From: Heterocephalus glaber
Taxonomy: Eukaryota > Chordata > Mammalia > Rodentia > Bathyergidae
DNA: 64,000 nucleotides
Direction: 5' to 3'
Assembly: GCF_000247695.1 (NCBI RefSeq)
Contig: NW_004624747.1
Location: forward strand, 15,920,137-15,984,136
The position numbers and the translations under genes were made by a program. The notes below the pieces were generated by a model. The model was not told the origin of the DNA, searched no databases, and saw only the letters and a list, made by a program, of their open reading frames with translations. Below, one piece after another: positions 55,716 to 64,000 of the stretch. Each line of letters opens with the position of its first letter. The first letter of the stretch is position 1.

Positions 55716-56104
55716 ATCTCCATCTTTTTGGAGAACCTATTGAGTTGAGTGACATTATCACCGCTTGGAGGTAAGAGAACTGTCACCCAGAGAGGGAAGC
55801 CATGTGCTTCCTCATGAGGGACCCAAGATGTGGCCCACACAACAGGCTGGGGATGTCCACCTGGGGGTGGGGGAGTGACTTGAGGTGGAGTTCAGGGAGA
55901 TTACAGTCAGTCTGTGGCTGGAGCCACCAATGTAGGGAGGAGATGGCTCTGGAGGGAGTCGAGACTGAGAGGTGTCCACAGAGGAGCTGAGGGGGACCCA
56001 GAGCTGGAGGAGAGCGGCACAAGGCAGTGTCATGAGGCTGAAGGAAGAAGGGGTCTGTCCAAGGTCGGGGTCCTCGAAGGCCACTGGTCCGCCCAGAGGT
56101 GTAG
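55716..56104. other. unique non-coding sequence
   Basis: No recognised repeat; frames of 125-150 codons on minus run on into the neighbouring MER5A. Confidence 0.4.
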
Positions 56105-56270
56105 ACCACCGCATCACCCAGAGGGCTTGTGACACGCACATTCTGGGCTCCAGCCCCCAAGTGTCAGATGCAGCAGGGCTGGGGCAGGGCCTGGGAGCCT
56201 GCATTTCCGCCCACTCTTGTTTGATGTCCATGCAGCTGGTCCAGGCACCAGCTTTGAGAGCCATGGGACG
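56105..56270. mobile_element. MER5A-type hAT-Charlie element
   Basis: 'gcatcacccagagggcttgt', 'tgggagcctgcatttccgcc' and 'caccagctttgagagccatg'. Confidence 0.65.
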
Positions 56271-56454
56271 GCAGAGTGCTTTTCTGAAGAAAGAGGAACA
56301 AGGGAAGGACTAGGGTTTGAGGTGCTTCTCCAGGTACCCAAGCTATTTCCTCCTCCTCTCTGCGCTCCCCTGCCCCCTTGCCTTAGTGTCTCTTTCTGAA
56401 CTGAGGTTTCATTTACATCCAGCCAAGTGCATAAGCCTTTTCCTTTCCCTGTGC

Positions 56455-56528
56455 CTTTCTGGGAATGGAACCTAGGGCCTCACGCACTCTAGGCGAGGGC
56501 TCTACCGCTGAGCTCCAGCCCAGCCCCC
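56455..56528 (-). mobile_element. ID SINE, dimer-type variant
   Basis: 'ctgggaatggaacctagggc', 'ctcacgcactctaggcgagg' and 'gctctaccgctgagctccag'. A complete, tail-less ID without the GGTACC ending. Confidence 0.85.
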
Positions 56529-56949
56529 AAGAGCACTACCCCAAAGGCAATGCTCGGTGGGCTTTTACAAGCTCCTGATTACCCCCACCAACACAGATGG
56601 GGATGCAGGGGGCTCCCCCAGCAGACCCCCTTCCTTCCTTGCAGCCCTTAGTCCACCCCTACAGCCAATCAGTATTCTGCCTCCCACTACCATCAGTGTT
56701 CTTCCCTTGGAACTTTAAATACCTGAGACCTCAGTCTGCTCTCACTGTGTCTTGGGCCCCACCTCGATAGCTGCACAGTTTACATTTTACTTCTCGCTCA
56801 CTCCCAGAACTCAGGCTAGGTGATCATATGCACCGACATTTGGTATCCTCTGTGTTACGTGTGTTTCCTTCAAGATCCGCTTACTTCTTGCTGCCCTGGG
56901 CCGGACAAGGGCTTCTACTTGGTCTGTTTAAATTCTCACAACAGCACTG
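56529..56949. other. unique non-coding sequence
   Basis: No recognised element. Confidence 0.4.
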
Positions 56950-57075
56950 TAAGGAAAGTGTTTGTTTTCCTGCTATTATACAGGTGGGGAAACTGAGGTT
57001 CAGAGAGGTTAAGTCATTTTGCCCCAAATTCCACGGTCTACAAGAAGTAGCCTTGGACAAGTTGAACCCAGACCC
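56950..57075 (-). mobile_element. MIR SINE
   Basis: 'caggtggggaaactgaggtt' then 'cagagaggttaagtcatttt'. Confidence 0.8.
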
Positions 57076-57544
57076 TGTCCTTGCCTTCCTACCTCTCAGT
57101 GGAGACTTTGCTACCCAGTAGGATATGCCATCAGTGTTTGTTGATTGTTTGAATGATGCCTTCAATGCCCTGCCTTGCTGGCCTTTGGAAATGCTGCATC
57201 AAAAGTGCCTAAGATGAAATTCCCAAGAGTTGACACAAAGCCAGGCCAGCTGTTTTCACAAAGCGAGCAGTAGATTCACAGCCTCTGGTCATGTAGCCTC
57301 AACTGGACTTGTGCCTTAGCTGACCACTTTGGGAACCTGAATCCTCAAGCCCAGAGAGTTGGTTTAGTGACAGATACTTGCAGGAGCCACCCAAGGCTGG
57401 ATGCATAAGGCTGCTCAGCCCTTAAATGGGACCCTTCAGGCAGGAGAGCTGCAATAGCTTTCATGCTGGCAAAACAGACTTTTTTAAAAAAAAAACAAAA
57501 AAACCCAAAAATATGATTTATTTTTCTTCCTTGGTTTATTGAAG
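57076..57544. other. unique sequence ending in an acceptor-like tract
   Basis: No repeat is recognised before the A-run at 57486-57512. The last 30 bases form a pyrimidine tract ('tttatttttcttccttggtt') ending in 'gaag'. Confidence 0.4.
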
Positions 57545-57718
57545 AGGAATAGAGAGAGAAAGGAAGAACAGAGAGGAAATGGTCTAATTATAAATGAAGA
57601 ATGGCGTGAAGCTAATGATGACTCATTTTTTAAATTGGTGTTTGACAAGAACAAGAAAGAACTGAAATTGGGACCATTAGGAAGGAATGAAGAGTTTAAA
57701 AATCAGAGAGGGAAGCAG
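57545..57718 (+). CDS. candidate internal coding exon (58 codons, phase 0-0)
   Basis: The 174-bp segment is open in one frame from its first to last base. It is bounded by a polypyrimidine tract plus AG and by a strong CAG|gtaagg donor. The peptide is highly charged (R/K/E-rich), starts RNRERKEEQRGNGLIINEEW and ends NQRGKQ. I recognise no family. The purine-rich, AT-rich sequence suits exonic splicing enhancers but also suits a conserved enhancer ('aattataaatga', AP-1 word 'tgactca'). No other exon of a gene is identified nearby, so this could be a cassette exon of a gene mostly outside the window, or non-coding. Confidence 0.25.
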
Positions 57719-57959
57719 GTAAGGGAATCTTCCTGGAAGGGGAGGCTAGGGAGGAGACTGCGCGGCCCGGGGTCAGGCTGGGGCAGTATCCCCGGGGAGC
57801 CTCAAGGGGGCGCTAAGGAGCCAGCCAGAGGAGAGGCCAGCCTCCCCACGTGGACCCAGCCCGGTGCCTCCTCTCCACTGGACCCCGAAAGGAGCCCTGG
57901 CAGTCTCCTTCTTCCTCCCTCACCCTCTCCCGCTGCAGAATCTGTCTAGACAAGGTGCC
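57719..57959. other. GC-rich flank of the exon candidate
   Basis: CpG-containing, stop-free in the same frame as 57545-57718 up to 57949. The frame change in composition (charged to P/G/S-rich) fits an intron read-through rather than coding. Confidence 0.4.
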
Positions 57960-58340
57960 GCCATTACTTCGGTCCACATCCTTCCATAGCTTCCCAGTGC
58001 GCATCCAGCATAAATGCCTAATGGTGATTTCCAAGTTCCAGTCCAAGGGGCAGCGATGGTCCACCTGACCAGCCCCTTCTCAAGCCACACGGCCACCACT
58101 CAGAACACATCAGGATTCTAGTATCCTCAAAACATACCAAGCTCGCTTCTCCCTCAGGGCCTTGACACACGCTGCTCCCACTGCCTGGGCCACCCCATCC
58201 TCACATGAGGAGTGGGGGTCCTTCCTCCGCATCTTCAAGTTTAAGCTTCGAGTCAGAGCACTGCCGTAAAACAGCCACTCTATGGTTTCCTCATAACCCA
58301 TATCACAGCTTATAATTATGGTTGTGGTTCATTTGTTTGT
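57960..58340 (+). mobile_element. L2 LINE 3' region
   Basis: 'catagcttcccagtgcgcat', 'ccaagctcgcttctccctca', 'gggccttgacacacgctgct' and 'acagcttataattatggttg'. Confidence 0.8.
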
Positions 58341-58639
58341 TTTTAGGCTATTTGTTCCTCTGGGCTAAGAAGGCAGACTGGATTTTATTTCCAAAGTGTT
58401 AACCAGCAGGTAGTGGAAGATTTGAGAATGCAGCTACCTAATAGAATGGTTCTAGGGCTGGCTCAGGCACAGCTGGACCCAGGAAATCGGGTGTCCTGGG
58501 AATCTTGCTCTGGTCACTCTCAGATCTGCTTTCCTCAGTGCCATCTTCACTCACAGGCAGATGCTGGTTCTGCCCGCTTAGCACCTCCCAGGGAAAGAGA
58601 GGCCCTGCTCTCTGCTCACCTCAGTCAAAACTTTCACGC

Positions 58640-58790
58640 TTTATTCACCCAAGTCTTTACAGAGAACTTAGTATATCCCAGGCACTGTTCTAAGAACTAA
58701 GAAGTCATTGGTAAACGAGTGGACAGAGTCCTCGCCACCTTGGAGCTTACATCTGGGGAGGGGGCAGGGACAGGCAATCAAGAGGCTGGG
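58640..58790 (-). mobile_element. L2 LINE fragment
   Basis: 'gaacttagtatatcccaggc' then 'actgttctaagaactaagaa'. Confidence 0.7.
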
Positions 58791-59889
58791 GACATTTGGT
58801 CCCTGAGACCATGACAGCTGGGAGGGAGCAGGAACGGATGGGAGGGTGCAGGGAGGACTCAGCTGGGGGGTGTGGCCTTGATTTCCCTACATGAAGGCTC
58901 CTCCTGCTCCTCAGCCAATCTCAGGGCAATGGGAGTAGGGGTGGAATTGTTCCCCCAAGGAAAACAGAGGATTTGGGGTGGTCAGGTGAGCAGCCTCAGG
59001 ATCAGGATGCAGGGTCTCACTCCTTTGGCAAATGCGCACCCACATGCACATGTCCCTGACTCTAGACAGATCAGAATAGATGCTGGGGGACCCTTACAGG
59101 AAATGTCACTGCAATAGCTGACAACGTTTCCCAAGCAGGAAGGAAGGGGCTGGAGTCACCCTACATGCCCGGGGTCTGGGCTCACCATCCTTGATTCTAA
59201 CCCACTTCATGCCTGCTGCCATGCAGCCACTGCAGATGGGACATGGCAGCCAGGATGGGAACAAACTACTGCTCCACTTCTCTGCAAAACAGTTCCCAAC
59301 CTTCAAATCTAGGGCTGTCCTTGAGGGCGCCTTACTTTGTTTGTCTTGCAGGGCTAGGCAGGATGAAAGTTGAGAATTGCAATTAATAGCATAGAAGTAA
59401 TGTTTTCTCTAGAAAGGGCAACTCCAAGAACTGGCTGTGTTCACGGAGGAAGCCAAGGTTGGGCGTGTGTTTGTTCTCAGTTATTTTGGAGAGTCTTGGG
59501 GTTCTTCCACATTACTGGGAGCCCCAAATTAGAGACCAAGAAATCAGGTGTTGCCTTGTCCTCAAAATGACCAATGGGACAGAAATGTCACCTGGTTTTC
59601 ATCTCAAAGGCTTTGGTAATGACCACCTAGGCCACAATGTTGAGAGCAGATCCAGATGCATCAGGAGAATGTGCTGTGATCCAATAGTAATGTCTGCCAA
59701 GGGTATGGACGTGTGATGTACACACAGACTATCAGATATTCGCCACACCTGATCACATGACTAACATCACCCATTGCAGGGGAAAATGCCCAGCTAGAAA
59801 CAGATGCAGCACAATAGCTGAGTGACCTTCCTAGGGCCACATATCACAAGAATAATAGACTCCTGCCTGACTGTACACAGCCTCCCTGG
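58791..59889. other. unique non-coding sequence
   Basis: No confident repeat except a possible MIR remnant at about 59790-59870. No ORF above 85 codons. Confidence 0.4.
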
Positions 59890-60065
59890 ACAGACTCTTG
59901 GTGCGGTAATTAAGAGCATGACTTTTGGAGCTGGAAAATGTGAGGCTTAAGCCCTGATCTTCCAAGTGCTGGCTGTGTGATGTCCCTGCTCTGTGCCTCA
60001 GTTTCCTCATCTACAAAATGGGAGTGACAAGAGAACTTTCCTCATAGGATTGGTGCATTAGTTCA
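59890..60065 (+). mobile_element. MIR SINE, near full length
   Basis: 'ggtaattaagagcatgactt', 'tgcctcagtttcctcatcta' and 'cataggattggtgcattagt'. Confidence 0.85.
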
Positions 60066-60424
60066 GAGAACTCTAACAACATTTCTAGCCTTGTGCCCAC
60101 ACATCAGAAGGTTTGTTCTAACAGAATAATCATTAGTACTATTGTCATGTGACCAGCACCTGCTTCTCTGGAAGTGCATGTGGGGCCTCTTCATTTCTGT
60201 CATCATCCCTTCAGGATAATGGGGGCCAGTGAAATCACCCCGGAAGAGAATTTCCCCTGCTCCTTCTGGGAGACGTGCCCCTCTCATGGCCAGGGGTTGG
60301 AGGGCATCCGACCCTGCTAGCTGGAACCACATGCAGAGGTCCTGGCATCCCATCCGGGCAGATGGAGTCCCCCAGGGACCATCACTAATGGCAACGGCAG
60401 CAGGACCTTGCCACTTCCCATTGT

Positions 60425-60560
60425 AATGCCCCTGTAATCAGCCAAGAAACCCACAATTTGATATTTGGAAACAATTAGCCCAGTTCACGGCTTCTGAAGC
60501 ATCAATTAATGTGGATGGGACCATAAATTACAGGGCAGCAGGGACAGACACAAGGAATGA
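60425..60560. promoter_or_regulatory. homeodomain-motif-rich candidate enhancer
   Basis: A 135-bp AT-rich block in GC-rich flanks with 'ctgtaatcagcc', 'ggaaacaattagccc', 'catcaattaatgtgg' and 'ataaattacag', four TAAT-core words. Repeat-free. Inferred regulatory role only. Confidence 0.3.
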
Positions 60561-61424
60561 AGTCACAGCTACCAACCTCTGGCTCGGATGAGATCCCCCA
60601 GGAAGGGGGCTGACAACAGAGGGGCCTTACCTCTCCAGCCACACAGGTGGGGTCACAGGCCACGCAGGCCCTCCAGGGACCCACAGCTGGAAGGCTGTGG
60701 CCAGCCCTCTGAGCTCAAGTCCAAAGGGCAAGGGGAGGAAGACCTGGGCAGCCAGAGTCAGCCAGGCCACAGTGTCCAGTCCCTGACCCCACGCAGCTCT
60801 GTCTCCGAGGCCTCCTCCATCCTCAAGGAAGATGTCCAAACCCACAGATCCCTGGCCTCTCAAAAACAGCCCCAGCTTTGGGTTATCCTTGGGGCAAGGT
60901 AGCACTGACAACCTCTTGCAACCTACTGCAGTCCAAAGAGGGTCTTGCCTGAGCGAATAGCAGTTTACAGAGAAATAGCAACTATTCAGAGATGCCTGGA
61001 GCTCACAACGCCACCCTCCCCAGCCAAGGAAAGGGAAAGTCATTGCACTTTGCTCCAAGCCCACTCCCGTGGCTGTTGGCAGCCTTGGCTCCTTACTGGC
61101 TGCAGGCCGGAGACATCAGCTGCTTGCCACGTGGGCCTCTGCAGAAGGCTGCTCACTGCCTGGCCTGTGCTTCCCCCAGGGTGAGGGATCCAAGACAGCA
61201 AGGTTGAAAGAACATGGGACAATGGGAGCCACTGTCATTTTGTTCCCTGATCTTGGACACAATATCTGTCACTTGTGCTATATCCTCATTGTTAGAAATA
61301 ACTCAAGGTCCCACCCACACTCCCAGGTAAAAGAGTCACAGGGAGCAGCTGTGAACACCTGAAGGGAGGAATCAGGCATTTCCAGGGTTCTCCATCCACC
61401 TGCCCCAAAGAGATGGTTAGCATC
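60561..61424. other. unique GC-rich sequence
   Basis: Frames up to 145 codons on minus (60627-61064) with no family-like content. Confidence 0.45.
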
Positions 61425-61510
61425 TTGACCTGGCTAAATGCTTCGTAAGCATCATCCTATTTCATCTCACTAGATCCTGCAAGGTTAAGTATCACCACTT
61501 GGTCAGGAAG
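61425..61510 (-). mobile_element. MIR/L2-type fragment
   Basis: 'tcgtaagcatcatcctattt' and 'gcaaggttaagtatcac'. Confidence 0.45.
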
Positions 61511-61622
61511 AAAACAACATATGATCACTCAACAGAGAAAGATAAGTCCCCTCCTTACAAAATAAAGAATGCAGGTTACTAGCAGGCCAAAAAAAAAAAA
61601 GCCTGTCAAAATACTATTACTT

Positions 61623-61667
61623 TGTGTGTGAGTGTGTGTGTGAGTGTGTGTGTGTGTGTGTGTGTGT
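61623..61667 (+). repeat. (TG)n microsatellite at a SINE tail
   Basis: TG repeat with GAG interruptions, directly adjoining the ID half of the next element where its A-tail should be. Confidence 0.93.
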
Positions 61668-61833
61668 AGATCGAACCCAGTGCCTTTGCCCTGAGCTTCT
61701 TCCCCAGCCCTTGTCATTCTTCAGAGTTTTATTAAATTACTAAATTTGCCAGGCTGGGCTCAAACGTTCAATCTTCCTGTCTCAGCCTCCCAGAATGCTG
61801 GGATTACAGGGATATGCCACCACGCCCTGCTTG
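61668..61833 (-). mobile_element. B1-ID dimeric SINE
   Basis: 'gatcgaacccagtgcctttg', 'tgccaggctgggctcaaacg' and 'gggatatgccaccacgccct'. Confidence 0.9.
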
Positions 61834-61844
61834 CTATTCCTATT

Positions 61845-61930
61845 CTGTAGGTGAAAGAGCTGGGGCTTAGAGAAGTTAGGTAAGCTGCCTAGAAATCAGC
61901 AGGTGCTGCTGGTGTTTGAACTGTGTTTTC
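61845..61930 (-). mobile_element. MIR SINE fragment
   Basis: 'ctggggcttagagaagttag' and 'gctgctggtgtttgaact'. Confidence 0.65.
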
Positions 61931-62399
61931 ATCTTAATTGCTCCCTTCACAAAGTTCAGGCTGCTGTCTTTGTGATGCAGTCCAGTCTGTGGTGAACTTG
62001 GAAAGTTCAATGTCTGATTAATGGGGTCAGGAAGCCAGCATCCTGGCTGGTCAAGGGAACCTTGCAAACAAACCGTAATTCAGTAATGCAATTTCCTTGC
62101 CCAAGGCCAGGCTGCGTGTTCTGGGTCAGAGAAGCAAACTTCCTCAGCCTGTCTGGCCCGGTCTCATTGGAGACTCGAAGGTCCTTGGTAATTTTAGCTA
62201 GCATGGTCCATGTGAGTTAAAATCTTGAGTCCATTGGGAGAAAACTGCATCGAATGACTAAAAGTAGCAAAGCCCAGTGGTGTCACTGGGAAGCAAAGGG
62301 ACAGGCCTGTCCCCACCCTCACCCTGACAAGCTCAGAGAGGGTAGCATTCTAGACGTGCACAGAAATCAAACCCAGAAGGGATGAAGACGTACGTCCCC
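61931..62399. other. unique non-coding sequence
   Basis: Nothing recognised; ORFs under 80 codons. Confidence 0.4.
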
Positions 62400-62595
62400 A
62401 CCAGGCTGGGTCCCTGTCTAACCTCTGCCATGCTCTGACAGCAGATCCTCAGCAAGTCACAAAACCCATCTAAGCCCCAGGCTCCTGACCCATCCAGAAG
62501 AGATGATGATCCAACTTCACAGGACCACCACGAGGATGGGAAAACCCAGTCTGCACACGCCCGACACACAGTAGGGGCTCAGTAAAGTGCTGCTT
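62400..62595 (+). mobile_element. MIR SINE
   Basis: 'cctcagcaagtcacaaaacc' and 'gacacacagtaggggctcag' at the expected MIR spacing. Confidence 0.65.
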
Positions 62596-64000
62596 TTCTC
62601 CCTGTGGGACTCGCACCCTGAGGAGATCCGTCCCCTCTGTGCCTGGGCTGCTCATGCCTGGAATAAACGTAGTCCTAAGTCATTTTATTTGATCTGTCAG
62701 AGACTCGAGGAAGAAAGCAACCTCTAAACAAGGTGAAGTTTGGGGAAGTGCCGAGTTCAAGATTTCAGCCATTCTCAGATCTTATTTCTAAAGAAAGCTT
62801 TGGCCAAATAAGCATCTACCTGGGCAGTGGAGGTGGGTTTTAGCCACCTAAAAGGACAGTGGTCCCAACATCTGAGAGGTGGCCAGGGTGAGCCTGGTTA
62901 GGAGCAGCTCTGGCCTCTCATGAAAGAGGGCTGCCAAGGCACAATGGGGACGTGGATGAGCCTGCAGTGTCTGCCATATGCCCACCTTGGGACCCCTCTG
63001 TGTAACCTGCTGCAATTCTCCTTTTGTGGAAAACCCTGAGAGAACAAATTTGCTACATGATCTTGGGAGAAAGACATAGCTTCTTTGAGCTTCAGGAAAT
63101 GGTGTCCACATCAGCATCTCACAGAATTGTATAAGGACTCAAAGGTGACGCATAGGTCACAGTGCCTGATGCTTGACATAAATCTTCAATTAACAGTAAT
63201 TCCTGTTGCTATCCATATGTGGGCTTCCGTAGAATGATTCTGTTACTCACAAAGGCTTCCTTGGGTCCCAAGGAGTGAAGGCAGGTGTACGTCTCTAGAA
63301 GCAAATCCAGGGGAAACAGCATTTTCTGGTAGCTCATACATGGACGAGGAAATAGGACCGGGTCTCTGAAGGCTTGCGGTGGGATGGGGACAGATGAGGG
63401 TGACCTTCCCCTTGCCCCTCTTCATGTCCCATCTGGATACATCATGTGTCTGCTCAAAGCAGTCTTGGTGTTTTCTCTTCTGCTTGGCATAAAGGGCAAA
63501 GGAAGCCCCTGTCCAGTCCAGTGTCTGTCAGTTTCCTAGGGACAGCACCAAGGCAGAAGCAGACATGTGACACAGAGGGAGGACCTCATGGTCACAGCCA
63601 CTGATGGTGCTAAGAGTCCACTGGCACTCCTGGCCCAGGAGGGAGGCCTCATGTGGACATGTGCGCATGGTATGCAAGATGCTCTCTCCTCCCAGCCTCA
63701 TCCTCCTGGACCAGCAACAACCCCAGCACACAGGGCCACCAGCAGAGCCCTCTCATCTGCCAGGAGGGGCCGCCTGTCATGTTCAGGGCCTGCTGGCTGC
63801 AGATGGCCAGATATTAAATTCTGCTCAGCTTCCCATCTGGCAGCCACCCTGGCTGGCCAGCACGAGTCCCCATGGGCATCTCTGGGCTCTGGACAAGCCA
63901 CTCTGCCCACACCAGACCCTCCGGTGACCCTCAGACCAGGCTGTGTTCGGCTAATCAGGAAGGTCCACCCTCCAGCCAGCAGGAGGGACCGCACTTCCCG
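62596..64000. other. unique sequence with one MIR remnant
   Basis: A MIR tail-like segment lies at about 63120-63205 ('cacagtgcctgatgcttgac'). Otherwise no gene or repeat is recognised; paired frames near 63604-63994 are on opposite strands of the same DNA. Confidence 0.4.

Overview
This is a vertebrate nuclear genomic window, and specifically a rodent one. It has no prokaryotic signatures (no operons, no Shine-Dalgarno starts, no dense ORFs) and is full of MIR, L2, L1M, MaLR-LTR and old DNA-transposon copies. The host can be narrowed further. There are at least six B1-ID dimeric SINEs (a 7SL-derived B1 half joined to a tRNA-derived ID half, the MEN / B1-dID type known from squirrels and relatives) plus several solo ID elements ending in GGTACC. 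I infer a squirrel-family rodent (Sciuridae), a ground squirrel, marmot or tree squirrel. The species cannot be fixed from this window alone.

No protein-coding gene can be recognised with confidence. The longest open frames (about 180-200 codons) lie in GC-rich or microsatellite DNA and have no family-like sequence. The window therefore reads as intergenic and/or deep intronic DNA. The best gene-like signals are: a possible spliced terminal exon with a poly(A) signal on the + strand (10406-11215); a 174-bp open, phase-0 exon candidate (57545-57718); a candidate 5' exon with a strong Kozak ATG and two nested donors (20496-20557); a two-exon mini-ORF (44447-44715); and a possible minus-strand 3' end (28757-29300). 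All are low-confidence.

Layout. 0-11 kb: mostly unique sequence with an old hAT element, two MLT1-type LTRs, a B1-ID dimer and the candidate + strand terminal exon. 11-26 kb: MIR/L2-rich, with a GC-rich block near 20.3-20.6 kb, a degenerate GTGTGAG-type satellite at 24.8-25.3 kb and an AT-rich candidate conserved element at 25.7-26.06 kb. 26-35 kb: a TCCA microsatellite, an ERV-like LTR, several ID/B1-ID insertions, a decayed mariner transposase, and an L1M 3' end interrupted by a Tigger-type element. 35.6-39.2 kb: a candidate conserved non-coding element, then two LTR-in-LTR nests. 39-54 kb: L2/MIR, solo ID insertions (one with a clear target-site duplication), and an L1M 3' UTR split by a B1 and a B1-ID dimer. 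54-64 kb: L2 with seeded microsatellites, the 57.5 kb exon candidate, a homeodomain-motif-rich element at 60.4 kb, and a B1-ID whose tail has become a TG microsatellite.

Repeat names are given at class/family level from memory of consensus sequences. I had no alignment program, so repeat boundaries are approximate (usually within 10-30 bp) except where a target-site duplication or splice dinucleotide fixes them. I found no coherent undescribed system; the items worth testing are in the findings.
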